The notes beneath the pieces were generated by a model, which was not told where the DNA came from, did not search any database, and saw only the letters and a list, made by a program, of their open reading frames with translations. A stretch of DNA of 17,452 nucleotides from a bacterium (GTDB lineage Bacteria > Chlamydiota > Chlamydiia > Chlamydiales > Rhabdochlamydiaceae): the NCBI GenBank assembly GCA_021802305.1, contig JAKAAD010000009.1:1-17452 (forward strand), given 5' to 3'. The position numbers and the translations under genes were made by a program. Below are positions 7,083 to 13,948 of the stretch, one piece after another (the stretch's first letter is position 1; the number at the start of each line of letters is the position of its first letter).

Positions 7083-7304
7083 TTATTGCTGCATTGCGCC
7101 TATGCCTTCTCCGCCAGTCATGCTTTTTCGCATCATTGCTGCAGAGGGTTTCCTGCGTCTTCGTGCAGTGGTACGTCGTCTTGTTGTTTTCTTGCGAGCT
7201 GACGATCTACGTGCCGTTGTTTTTTTACGTCCACGTGTTTTTCTTGCAGTCGATCTTCGCGCTGTTTTGCGCTTTGTGCCCGCTTTTTTTCTTCTTTTTG
7301 CCAT
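7083..7304 (-). CDS. hctB: Short histone H1-like DNA-binding protein (Hc2-like)
   Basis: A 73-aa protein that is about 40% Lys and Arg, built of KKT, RRS/TAR and RKTT repeats over residues 3-52. It resembles the C-terminal tail of histone H1 and chlamydial Hc2, which compacts the chromosome in the infectious form. The last 20 residues are a non-basic tail (MTGGEGIGAMQQ). The start ATG at 7304 has AAAGGAG about ten bases upstream; the longer frame from 7379 begins with TTG-type leader sequence unlike the family. Chlamydiaceae Hc2 is roughly two to three times longer, so this is a short form, or another small basic nucleoprotein. The 110-bp upstream gap has A-runs and may hold its own promoter, but no clear one is seen. 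Confidence 0.75.
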   Translation of the reverse strand: MAKRRKKAGTKRKTARRSTARKTRGRKKTTARRSSARKKTTRRRTTARRRRKPSAAMMRKSMTGGEGIGAMQQ

Positions 7305-7415
7305 ATACAGGTCTCTCCTTTGGTTAACTGAGACTTCATTTTTTACATTCTCATGCAATTTTTTTTTATGCAACAACATATATACACAAACGCTTTCACC
7401 GCACTCTTTTGAAAA

Positions 7416-7850
7416 TCATTTTGCAGAATGCGAAAGCACTGCAAGTGTCATGCGACAAACGCTGATGCGCTTTGCGCTTACATCGTGGATATCTATACCC
7501 CAAACTTGGGTAGATTTGCCAAGGTGAAAAGGCTTAGCAACAGCAATGGCTATTCCTCTTTGCATGGCATGCACATAGTTGATGTTGAGATCGATGCCTA
7601 CGCAATAGAATTGACTTGCATCGATGCAATAGTTTGCTGCAGTACTTGCTACAGTTTCTGCAAGAACACAATACGCTCCTCCATGCACAATGCCATAGGG
7701 TTGTAGCACTTCCTTTGAGATCGTCATTTGCGCAGTTACAGCATCGGGCTCTACTTTCGTGAATGTGATTTTCAAAAGAGTCGCAAGCGTGCCTTGGTTT
7801 CGTGCGTTTAATGTGTCGACAGAAATAGAGGAAAACCAAATGCTAGACAT
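7416..7850 (-). CDS. Hotdog-fold acyl-CoA thioesterase (PaaI/MenI-like)
   Basis: A 144-aa single hotdog domain that should hydrolyse an acyl-CoA or aromatic-CoA thioester in the cytoplasm. YGIVHGGAYCVLAETVAS at 52-69 is the family signature, with HGG at 56-58 and the catalytic-type Glu at 65. GIDLNINYVHAM near 85-96 corresponds to the G.eln.n.lrp strand of the YbdB/MenI/PaaI group. The start ATG has AAGGAAG just upstream. The gene sits 17 bp after the stop of the unrecognised gene and 111 bp before the Hc2-like gene, all on the same strand. It could be the 1,4-dihydroxy-2-naphthoyl-CoA hydrolase of menaquinone synthesis, but no men gene is nearby, so the substrate is open. Confidence 0.85.
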   Translation of the reverse strand: MSSIWFSSISVDTLNARNQGTLATLLKITFTKVEPDAVTAQMTISKEVLQPYGIVHGGAYCVLAETVASTAANYCIDASQFYCVGIDLNINYVHAMQRGIAIAVAKPFHLGKSTQVWGIDIHDVSAKRISVCRMTLAVLSHSAK

Positions 7851-7867
7851 CGCTTCCTTATCAGATG

Positions 7868-8587
7868 TTATAGTTTGGCAGGAAGCAGCATGCCGTTCAT
7901 CATCTTCATGAGCACGTCTCCATCCTTGGGGATCATCGCATGCACTTGAGGAGTCTCTCCCCCTATTTGAACCTTTAACACACCTGTATTGTGAAAAGGA
8001 GCAATGTACTCAAATTTCTGACCCATATGATCTTCAAAAAGAAACTTTTGGAGTGTTTGCCCTGGATGCCCAAGACTTTTCGTTTCTCCCCAACCAATTT
8101 CTACCAAAGATTCATCCACGCATTCCTTGCTTTCTTCCGTTTGAATGGTACAAACTTGCGTGACTTCAATGGTTGCTCTCACAGTATTCCATTGCGTTTT
8201 ATTCCACTCGACAATCACTCCAAGCCTGTCTTTATATAATTCTTTCTTGATAGGCGTGCTAAAGGACATGTGCACAATAGGTTCTTTCGTCGTATCAAAT
8301 TCGCACCCACGGTCGGGAACGTACCAAGCTTGATGTGGATTGCGTTTGTTCACATAGTGTTCATAAAAAAACCATTTTTGCATTGGAATCCTTTTCGACA
8401 CATTCTCTTTATATGTAAACTGCATCTTAGAGATTGTGCCGGCAATGCTAGGTAACGCATGCAAAGTGATCGGAAAGCACGCCTCTACTTTTGACTTCCA
8501 GATTATGCCATCAAACCATGGAGCACACAGTGTGCCTGTGATGGGAGAAAAGCGCTTTTTATCCAAAGAATTTTTAAAAAAAATCAT
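7868..8587 (-). CDS. Unrecognised protein; probable C-terminal part of the upstream gene
   Basis: A 239-aa reading frame from ATG at 8587, not recognised. It is predicted soluble and looks beta-rich, with many aromatic residues (WFDGIIW, KWFFYEHY, WYVPDRG) and no signal peptide. The ATG lies inside the end of the upstream ORF: ATGATTTTTTTTAA holds both the start and the upstream TAA stop, and no good SD precedes it. Loss of one T from the run of eight would fuse the two frames into one protein of about 433 aa, running from HDFF into KNSLDKKRF. It may be the second half of a frameshifted gene, the product of slippage, or a coupled second cistron. Downstream the thioesterase gene follows after 17 bp. 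Confidence 0.6.
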   Translation of the reverse strand: MIFFKNSLDKKRFSPITGTLCAPWFDGIIWKSKVEACFPITLHALPSIAGTISKMQFTYKENVSKRIPMQKWFFYEHYVNKRNPHQAWYVPDRGCEFDTTKEPIVHMSFSTPIKKELYKDRLGVIVEWNKTQWNTVRATIEVTQVCTIQTEESKECVDESLVEIGWGETKSLGHPGQTLQKFLFEDHMGQKFEYIAPFHNTGVLKVQIGGETPQVHAMIPKDGDVLMKMMNGMLLPAKL

Positions 8588-9170
8588 GTGGGATCTCAAA
8601 TTGCAATTCTTGGGTCGATGAATGAAGTAATTTGCAACTCTTCTGATCAAAATGGAGTGTTGGCTGGTAGTTCCAAGAAGCTCCTGGGAACACCCCTCTC
8701 AATGTAACAACCGATTTCGCGGTTAGATTTGCAATGACAAAGAATCGGGGGTTCACAGAGGTCAGTTGCGATCGATCCTTCGCTAAAGGAAGTGTCAGCG
8801 TGATCTGCTGAACACCGCTGATCGCATCCTTGTTTGCGGCTTCGACTTGTTTCACAAAGCTACTAAAAGAGGCTTCCAGTTGTATAAAAGCATTATACAC
8901 CACCGGGCTGAGTCTATCTAATGTATAATTCAATTCATCCTTGTACGCTTCTTCAAAATGATCGATCGCTTTCGATACTTCGAATCCTAGGCGAGCCACA
9001 ACATCGATGGTTGCTTGATTTCCCGAGCGAATCGCATTGTGAATCACCTCATGGGTTGCCTCTCGAAGTTCTTTGATGCCTTGCAAAACCGTTGCTCCGT
9101 TTTTGCCAAAACTCACAACAGTTCCTGCCCATCCATTGACGGATAGTGTTTCTAATAGTTTATCTAGCAT
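8574..9170 (-). CDS. Unrecognised protein with N-terminal helical region
   Basis: A 198-aa reading frame, not recognised. Residues 1-120 look helical and amphipathic (ELREATHEVIHNAIRS, FEEAYKDELNYTLDRL, FVKQVEAANKDAISGV). From about 122 the sequence turns beta-like (ITLTLPL, FFVIANLTAKSVVTLRG, ELQFEIP) and ends abruptly at a TAA just after FF encoded in a T8 run. No signal peptide or clear transmembrane segment is seen. The ATG at 9170 has no SD, but a TTGACT-N16-TATACT promoter lies 27-54 bp upstream, so the gene is probably expressed. The abrupt end in the middle of a beta-like region suggests that the downstream ORF is its continuation. Confidence 0.65.
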   Translation of the reverse strand: MLDKLLETLSVNGWAGTVVSFGKNGATVLQGIKELREATHEVIHNAIRSGNQATIDVVARLGFEVSKAIDHFEEAYKDELNYTLDRLSPVVYNAFIQLEASFSSFVKQVEAANKDAISGVQQITLTLPLAKDRSQLTSVNPRFFVIANLTAKSVVTLRGVFPGASWNYQPTLHFDQKSCKLLHSSTQELQFEIPHDFF

Positions 9171-9196
9171 ATCGTTACGTATTTTGAATTCACTTC

Positions 9197-9224
9197 AGTA
9201 TATTTGAGATTGGGTCGAAGTCAA
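9197..9224 (-). promoter_or_regulatory. Sigma-70-type promoter of the unrecognised gene
   Basis: Read on the minus strand: TTGACT (9219-9224), a 16-base spacer and TATACT (9197-9202). The predicted transcript starts near 9190, about 20 nt before the ATG at 9170. Both boxes match the consensus at five of six bases. It could drive the orphan gene, the thioesterase and perhaps the Hc2-like gene. Confidence 0.7.
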
Positions 9225-9250
9225 GAAAAACTGTGAACCGGAACCAACTA

Positions 9251-9445
9251 TTAAAGCTTATCCCTATTTTTGCTTCCGCAAAAGGGGTAATGAACGTAGT
9301 CTCCCCCGCTCTCTGCTTTCGGATATTGCGCTCCTAAAGTCAAAACGAAGGCAAGACATTCTCCTTCGAACTGGTTTGCAACCTTGCATAGCTGCTTCAC
9401 TTCTCCCGACTTTGACACATTTTTATATAAGCTGTTAAACAACAA
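9251..9445 (-). CDS. Doubtful small ORF or gene remnant
   Basis: A 64-codon frame that opens with TTG, has no SD, and is not recognised. It contains SGEVKQLCKVANQFEGECL and ends GSKNRDKL. The composition is compatible with protein, but nothing proves expression. It lies between the orphan gene's promoter and the decayed transposase, so it may be a fragment left by rearrangement. A 6-bp TTTTGC/GCAAAA hairpin with TTCC loop lies within it at 9268-9283. Confidence 0.2.
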   Translation of the reverse strand: MLFNSLYKNVSKSGEVKQLCKVANQFEGECLAFVLTLGAQYPKAESGGDYVHYPFCGSKNRDKL

Positions 9446-9460
9446 TAAGATAAGTTCTAA

Positions 9461-9957
9461 AATTTAGGCACAACATCCTCTAATCCACTCATTCTCATGT
9501 TGCTTATGCTCAAGATTCACTGTAAGCTTCCCTATCGGATGTTGGAAGGGTTTACGAAATACGTGTTGAGTGGGATGAAACTCCCCACGTATTCACTGAC
9601 CTGTAAACGAGCGAGCAAATTACGTCTGATGCTTCCAAAATGAACTGCGACCAGACCTCATACGATCATAGTAGATTCCAGTGGAATCAAAGTGCTGGGA
9701 GAAGGCGAATGGAAAGTCAAAGTACATGGGAAAGGAAGACCAAGGAAATGGATCAAACTACACCTTGCGATAGACGCTAACACGCAAGAAATCGTAAATG
9801 ATCGGGCTATAGTCGTATGGCTCTCGTGGAGACAGCCTTTTCTCGCTACAAGAAGTTGTTCGGAGAAAAGGCATTCTCGAGAACTTATGAGCGTCAAGTG
9901 GTTGAGAATCGATTGAAATGTCTTTTGATGAACAAAATGATGAGGGCGGCTGCTTAA
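9461..9957 (+). pseudogene. IS5-family transposase remnant
   Basis: A broken DDE transposase. Frame one (9461-9802) encodes a region like the IS5 N-terminal part (KLPYRMLEGFTKYVLSGMKLPTYS), an in-frame TGA at 9641, then the strongly diagnostic IIVDSSGIKVLGEGEWKVK with the first catalytic Asp, and KWIKLHLAIDAN. At about 9800 the frame changes to GYSRMALVETAFSRYKKLFG, the Y-R-E-K end signature with the catalytic Glu (the Arg is Met here), and ends with TAA at 9955. The stretch that would carry the second Asp is missing, so an internal deletion took place. The N-terminus is also gone, since an in-frame stop at 9458 precedes it. It cannot make an active transposase. Confidence 0.85.
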
Positions 9958-10010
9958 CAATATGGAGTTGGTTGCAGGCTGCGCGTTTAAGAACTTGTGC
10001 GGTAAGGGAA

Positions 10011-10025
10011 TTTTTCAACACAGCC
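10011..10025 (+). repeat. Putative right terminal inverted repeat of the IS remnant
   Basis: TTTTTCAACACAGCC lies 53 bp after the transposase stop and has the look of IS5-type ends. Without the partner repeat it stays a motif call. Confidence 0.5.
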
Positions 10026-10122
10026 TAGCTTTGACATCTCTGTACGGGACAAAAAATAATTTTACGACAATAACCACCTAAATTTTCTAAGGCTCATCTC
10101 TCCACAAATTGCTCCTCGTATT

Positions 10123-10139
10123 AAATTTCTGTGAAATTT
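10123..10139 (-). repeat. Short hairpin directly after tRNA-Leu
   Basis: A perfect 7-bp A/T-rich inverted repeat (AAATTTC, loop of three, GAAATTT) that includes the discriminator base of the tRNA. It could aid 3' processing or weak termination. It lacks a G/C-rich stem and a T-tract, so it is not a typical intrinsic terminator. Confidence 0.35.
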
Positions 10140-10221
10140 GCTCGAGACGGGACTCGAACCCGTACGGGATTTCTCCCAAGGGATTTTAAGTCCCTAGTGT
10201 CTACCGTTCCACCACCCGAGC
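10139..10221 (-). tRNA. tRNA-Leu (anticodon UAA)
   Basis: An 83-nt class II tRNA. The acceptor stem GCTCGGG pairs with CTCGAGC (one G-T), and the anticodon stem AGGGA/TCCCT holds loop CTTAAAA with anticodon UAA at 10186-10188. A long variable arm follows, then the T arm ACGGG-TTCGAGT-CCCGT. The discriminator is A, as expected for leucine. CCA is not encoded. It begins 12 bp after the stop of the CT504-like gene on the same strand and may be cut out of the gapA transcript. Confidence 0.95.
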
Positions 10222-10233
10222 TCGGAGATGTTT

Positions 10234-10872
10234 TCAAGGGATCAGCGGATCTTCTACGTTTGGAAATCCGGGAAAAGAGGACTCTGAGGAAGCCATCTCA
10301 ATGGCGCTTCGTTGCAATGTAGATGTATCGCCCATTCCTTGTTCTTCAGGATGATTTTTTTCTTCGTGAACGCGAGAGAGTTTTTCAGATACCAAACTGG
10401 AAGGAGGGGGAACGAGCCCCACTCCTTTAGAGGGTTGCACGTGGGGGGATTCTTCTTGAGCTTCTTCGCCACGTGATTCGCGAGTATGTTCTTTCTTTTC
10501 ATCGCCGCCATGCCTTCTTCTCTTATGCCTGCGCTCCTTCCTGTTTTCTCCTGATTGTTGTTCTTTGGGTTCTTCACCTCCTTCTTTAGGACGCGCTCCC
10601 CCACTTATCTTCATGTTCTTTTCCGGCTGTGCTGTTTTGAGGCCAAGGCGCGCTTCTTTGATTTCCAAGATTTCGTAATCGGATACGGGAAGTAAAAAGG
10701 GCTTTGGGTGTTCTAAAGAGCGGAAAAAGAGCGCAACGCCAAAGGAGACCATTTCCACTGCATCGACGAGAAATTCATCTCCAGTGCGGTGTTTGCTGCT
10801 CCGAATGAGAAGGCGATAGCCTTCACGGGGTGCAACAATCGTTTCTATAATTGGTTCTCGAGTAAAATTCAC
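10234..10872 (-). CDS. Conserved chlamydial protein of unknown function (CT504-like)
   Basis: A 212-aa protein. The N-terminal 80 residues form a compact conserved-looking part (REPIIETIVAPREGYRLLIR, VDAVEMVSFGVALFFRSLEHPKPFLLPVSDYEI). The rest is low-complexity and highly charged: Glu/Lys/Gly/Gln from about 85, a basic RKERRHKRRRH patch near 110-120, then Glu/Pro/Ser-rich to the end. From memory this layout and the position next to gapA match C. trachomatis CT504, which has no known function. The start is GTG at 10872, three bases after the gapA stop, with AGAGG seven bases upstream inside the gapA end, so translation is probably coupled. The folded N-part plus a disordered charged tail hints at nucleic-acid or ribosome contact; this is only inference. 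Confidence 0.8.
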   Translation of the reverse strand: MNFTREPIIETIVAPREGYRLLIRSSKHRTGDEFLVDAVEMVSFGVALFFRSLEHPKPFLLPVSDYEILEIKEARLGLKTAQPEKNMKISGGARPKEGGEEPKEQQSGENRKERRHKRRRHGGDEKKEHTRESRGEEAQEESPHVQPSKGVGLVPPPSSLVSEKLSRVHEEKNHPEEQGMGDTSTLQRSAIEMASSESSFPGFPNVEDPLIP

Positions 10873-10875
10873 AAA

Positions 10876-11898
10876 TCAACCTCTTTCTGTATCTCGTTTT
10901 GCCATGTAACACAATAGATCAACAACGCGATGGGAATATCCAAGCTCGTTATCATACCACGCAATCAATTTAACAAAGCGCGGGTTCAATGCAATTCCAG
11001 CCGTTGCATCAAAAATGCAAGAGGCAGAATGCCCAATGAAATCTGATGAGACTACTTGTTCGTCACAGTAGGCAACAATTCCCCGCATGGCGCCTTCTGA
11101 CGCTTCTTTCACTGCTTTGCAAATCTCCTCGTAACTTGCCTCTTTGCTTAGGCGTACACTAAAATCTACGACAGAAACATCCATCGTAGGCACGCGAAAA
11201 GCCATGGCGGTCATTTTTCCTTTTAGCGCCGGCAAACAAAGGATCACTGCTTTTGCAGCGCCTGTGGATGCGGGAATAATATTTGCACTCGCCATTCTTC
11301 CTCTACGCCAATCCTTTTGCGAAGGCCCATCTACTGTGTGTTGAGAAGATGTGAGAGAATGAACTGTTGTCATGAGGCCTTCTTCTATTCCAAAGCGATC
11401 CATTACAATCTTTGCAAGCGGAGCAAAGCAGTTTGTCGTACAGGATGCGTTAGATACAATGTCATGTTTTTGGGCATCATAATCGCGCTCATTGACTCCC
11501 ATGACAATGGTCAACATGTTCCCTTTTGCAGGAGCGGTGATGAGCACTTTTTTTGCGCCGGCAGCAATATGCTTTCTCGCATCTTCTGCATCTGTGAATC
11601 GCCCGCTGGATTCGATGACATAATCAACTCCTAATTCTTTCCAGGGAAGTTTTGCAGGATCCGTTTCTGAGACTACGCGCGTTCTACTCCCATCCGTCCA
11701 TAGTTCTTGCCCTTCTGCTTTAATGGAAAACTGGGGAGAACCGTGCACAGTATCGTATTTCAACAAATAAGCCAAATTATCTGCGGGAACAATGTCGTTT
11801 ACAGCAACGACTTCGATTTCAGGATGCTTTTCGCGTATGACTCGAAAGACAAGCCTACCGATTCTACCAAATCCGTTGATTGCAACTTTAATTGCCAT
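10876..11898 (-). CDS. gapA: Glyceraldehyde-3-phosphate dehydrogenase, type I
   Basis: Glycolytic enzyme that oxidises glyceraldehyde 3-phosphate to 1,3-bisphosphoglycerate with NAD. The 340-aa product has the N-terminal dinucleotide motif INGFGRIGR at 7-15, N34-D35 after the second strand (typical of NAD-specific enzymes), catalytic C153 in SNASCTTNC, its His partner H180 in TTVHSLT, and WYDNELGYSHRVVDL near the C-terminus. The SD AAGGAAG precedes the ATG; a CTTCC 13 bases upstream could pair with it as a small hairpin. It follows rplQ by 27 bp on the same strand, the linkage seen in Chlamydia (rplQ-gapA), so it is likely read together with the ribosomal genes. Confidence 0.97.
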   Translation of the reverse strand: MAIKVAINGFGRIGRLVFRVIREKHPEIEVVAVNDIVPADNLAYLLKYDTVHGSPQFSIKAEGQELWTDGSRTRVVSETDPAKLPWKELGVDYVIESSGRFTDAEDARKHIAAGAKKVLITAPAKGNMLTIVMGVNERDYDAQKHDIVSNASCTTNCFAPLAKIVMDRFGIEEGLMTTVHSLTSSQHTVDGPSQKDWRRGRMASANIIPASTGAAKAVILCLPALKGKMTAMAFRVPTMDVSVVDFSVRLSKEASYEEICKAVKEASEGAMRGIVAYCDEQVVSSDFIGHSASCIFDATAGIALNPRFVKLIAWYDNELGYSHRVVDLLCYMAKRDTERG

Positions 11899-11925
11899 GA
11901 AATCTTCCTTTTCTCTGGAAGGCGA

Positions 11926-12372
11926 TCACGCGGTTTGCGGAGTTTCGCTGATGTACTCAATCATACAAGTGGGAGCTGAATCCCCTACGCGATAATCCTT
12001 TTTCACAACACGCGTATACCCTCCGTTGCGCACACCAAAACGTTGTGCAAGTGGGCCAAAAAGCTTGTCTATGACTTGCCGATCATCGTTATAGACGTTT
12101 GCTTGCTTTCCTGCCTTTGCAATGCGAGCTTCTTTTCCTCGCATAGAATTGTAGCGTACCATGAGTTTCCCAATAGCACGCCTTTTGCTTGCCAGTGTAT
12201 TTTCCTTCGCAAGTGTAATGAGGCGATCTGCATGCCTACGGAGCTCTTTTGCCTTGCGCTCTGTGGTTTCAATGCGCTCATGCATAACAAGGGCCTTGAG
12301 CATATTGGCTATTAAGGCACGGCGATGACTTGCCGTACGTCCAATTTTGAATGTATCTTTTCGATGTCTCAT
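11926..12372 (-). CDS. rplQ: 50S ribosomal protein L17
   Basis: Large-subunit ribosomal protein near the exit tunnel. The 148-aa product starts with the family N-terminus MRHRKDTFKIGRTASHRRALIANM. The middle has the L17 stretch ERIETTERKAKELRRHADRLITLAK, and RVGDSAPTCMIEYI lies near the end. It is about 20 residues longer than E. coli L17, ending in SETPQTA, within the range of longer L17 forms. The ATG overlaps the TGA of rpoA (ATGA), so the two are translationally coupled. gapA follows. Confidence 0.97.
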   Translation of the reverse strand: MRHRKDTFKIGRTASHRRALIANMLKALVMHERIETTERKAKELRRHADRLITLAKENTLASKRRAIGKLMVRYNSMRGKEARIAKAGKQANVYNDDRQVIDKLFGPLAQRFGVRNGGYTRVVKKDYRVGDSAPTCMIEYISETPQTA

Positions 12373-13493
12373 TGCGTCTCTTCCGCAGGTGTTGCTTCTG
12401 CTGTTCTCGCTTTTTCTTGGAGATATTCTTGAATGATCTCTTTCACATTGTCTTGCGTAATGCCCATTTTGCTCAAGTCCATGCCAAGAGCAAGCCCCAT
12501 CCCTTCAAGTTTTTCTGTAATTTCATTAAGGGACTTCTTTCCAAAATTGCGAAACTTCAACATTTCCGATGGGGGCATCAATACGAGTTCCCCAATGGTT
12601 TCGATATCTGCACCCGCAAGGCAATTCGTAGCTCGTACAGAGAGTTCGATGTCGCTAATGCGTTGCGACAACTTCGCAAGGAGTGCTTCTCGATCAGTGC
12701 TCATCTCCTCTTCACCAAAATCAAAATGAAGTTCGTGTATTTTCAATTGATCAAAAACGTGGAAATGAAGTTCTGCGATCTGCGTTGCAAAGGTCAATGC
12801 TTCTATGGGAGTCACGCGTCCATCTGTTGTCACTTCTAACACAAGGCGGTCATAATCGGTATCCTGACCTACTCGCGTATTTTCAACATAATAATTCACT
12901 AAGCGCACAGGAGAGAAAATCGAGTCAATGACAATCTCATCCGCGGCTTTATCTTGAATGACATGCCGTTCTGAAGGAACATACCCACGACCTGAACCAA
13001 TGCGTAGATCCACCGTTCGCGTCATAGGTTTTGTTACCGTAAAGATGAGTTGCTCCGGATTGACAATGTCTACGTGCGTTTCACCTAGGAGATCTTTCAA
13101 AACTACTTTATATTGCCCCTTTCCTTTATCGATCATATCTTGCGATACATCCAGTACGTTGGAGATCGTTCTTTGTTCGCGTGGTCGACTCTCCCCATTG
13201 GTGAGAAATTTGCGCAGCAACGCACTCTTTAAATTGAGCACGATGTGCGTAACATCTTCGCAAATTCCATCCACTGCCATGTACTCATGGGGAACTCCTT
13301 CCATGCGAAATGCAATGATTGCCGGAGCTTCCAATGCACTCAGCAAAATGCGTCGCAGCGCATTCCCTACCGTATGCCCAAATCCCCTTTCAAAGGGTTC
13401 TGCGATAAATCGCATATATGTCGGCGTTTTCGTAGATTCATCAATTTGAATTTTCACCGGCAATTCAAACTTGCCATACTTTACATCAGCCAT
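12369..13493 (-). CDS. rpoA: DNA-directed RNA polymerase subunit alpha
   Basis: Assembly subunit of RNA polymerase; the C-terminal domain contacts UP elements and activators. The 374-aa product starts at ATG 13493 (MADVKYGKFELP). GAGGAG lies ten bases upstream; an alternative TTG start 18 bases earlier would overlap the SD itself. The N-terminal dimer domain has EPFERGFGHTVGNALRRILLSALEAPA. The C-terminal domain carries LSVRATNCLAGADIETIGEL and KFRNFGKKSLNEITEKL. The protein is longer than E. coli RpoA (329), as is usual in chlamydiae, and a low-complexity tail (EKARTAEATPAEETQ) follows the CTD. No rpsD separates it from rpsK. Confidence 0.97.
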   Translation of the reverse strand: MADVKYGKFELPVKIQIDESTKTPTYMRFIAEPFERGFGHTVGNALRRILLSALEAPAIIAFRMEGVPHEYMAVDGICEDVTHIVLNLKSALLRKFLTNGESRPREQRTISNVLDVSQDMIDKGKGQYKVVLKDLLGETHVDIVNPEQLIFTVTKPMTRTVDLRIGSGRGYVPSERHVIQDKAADEIVIDSIFSPVRLVNYYVENTRVGQDTDYDRLVLEVTTDGRVTPIEALTFATQIAELHFHVFDQLKIHELHFDFGEEEMSTDREALLAKLSQRISDIELSVRATNCLAGADIETIGELVLMPPSEMLKFRNFGKKSLNEITEKLEGMGLALGMDLSKMGITQDNVKEIIQEYLQEKARTAEATPAEETQ

Positions 13494-13511
13494 GTTCGCA
13501 TTTCTCCTCAA

Positions 13512-13931
13512 TTACACTCTTCTACGTTTGCGCGCACGACATCCACCGTGCGGGACAGGGGTATGGTCGCGAATCACAGTCACCGCAAGACCTGCGGACT
13601 GTAGCCCTCGGACAGAAGATTCTCTTCCAGCACCCGGGCCAGAAAGATTTACTTCGATTTCTTTCATACCCGCGCCCATCGCGCCTTTCGCCGCATTTTG
13701 CGCTGCCACTGTTGCAGCGTACGCAGATGATTTTTTTGAACCTTTGTAACCCGATCTTCCTGCAGAAGACCATGCAATAACGTTGCCTTCGAGATCAGTG
13801 ATCGAAACAATCGTGTTGTTAAATGTAGCTTGTACGTGCGCAACTCCTGCAGGAACATTGCGTTGCATCTTTTTGCGCACTTTCGTGGTAGCTATCGGCT
13901 TGTGTTTTTGTACATCTTGTTGCTTTGTCAC
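13512..13931 (-). CDS. rpsK: 30S ribosomal protein S11
   Basis: Small-subunit platform protein. The 139-aa product has the family core GVAHVQATFNNTIVSITD, WSSAGRSGYKGSKKSSAYAA, and the C-terminal DHTPVPHGGCRARKRRRV. The start is GTG at 13931 with AGAGGT four bases upstream. It follows rpsM after 17 bp. The 12 residues before TTKVRKKMQ are a modest N-terminal extension. Confidence 0.97.
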   Translation of the reverse strand: MTKQQDVQKHKPIATTKVRKKMQRNVPAGVAHVQATFNNTIVSITDLEGNVIAWSSAGRSGYKGSKKSSAYAATVAAQNAAKGAMGAGMKEIEVNLSGPGAGRESSVRGLQSAGLAVTVIRDHTPVPHGGCRARKRRRV

Positions 13932-13948
13932 GGAAACCTCTTATCAAA

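Larger units (their letters stand above)
9461..10025 (+). mobile_element. Degenerate IS5-family insertion sequence
   Basis: Contains the broken transposase and, at 10011-10025, TTTTTCAACACAGCC, which resembles the right terminal inverted repeat of IS5-group elements (GGCTGTGTTG when read inward). No matching left repeat is found upstream of 9461, so the left end was lost or has drifted, and a target duplication cannot be assigned. The element lies 114 bp from a tRNA-Leu gene. The following 10026-10122 holds nothing recognisable. Confidence 0.7.

Noticed and set aside
7868..8650. TTG start at 8650 for the second orphan ORF
   Set aside because: No SD, and the extra residues are only the shifted reading of the upstream gene; ATG 8587 or a frameshift fusion explains it better.
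9412..9440. Plus-strand TTGACA with a TTAAAC box 17 bases later
   Set aside because: Weak -10, and it would only read into the dead transposase.
9758..10021. 87-codon minus-strand ORF over the transposase remnant
   Set aside because: A reverse-strand shadow of the IS5 transposase, which has clear family motifs on the plus strand.
10027..10060. Plus-strand TTGACA followed by AATAAT
   Set aside because: Spacer of 18 and no gene downstream on that strand, only the opposite-strand tRNA.
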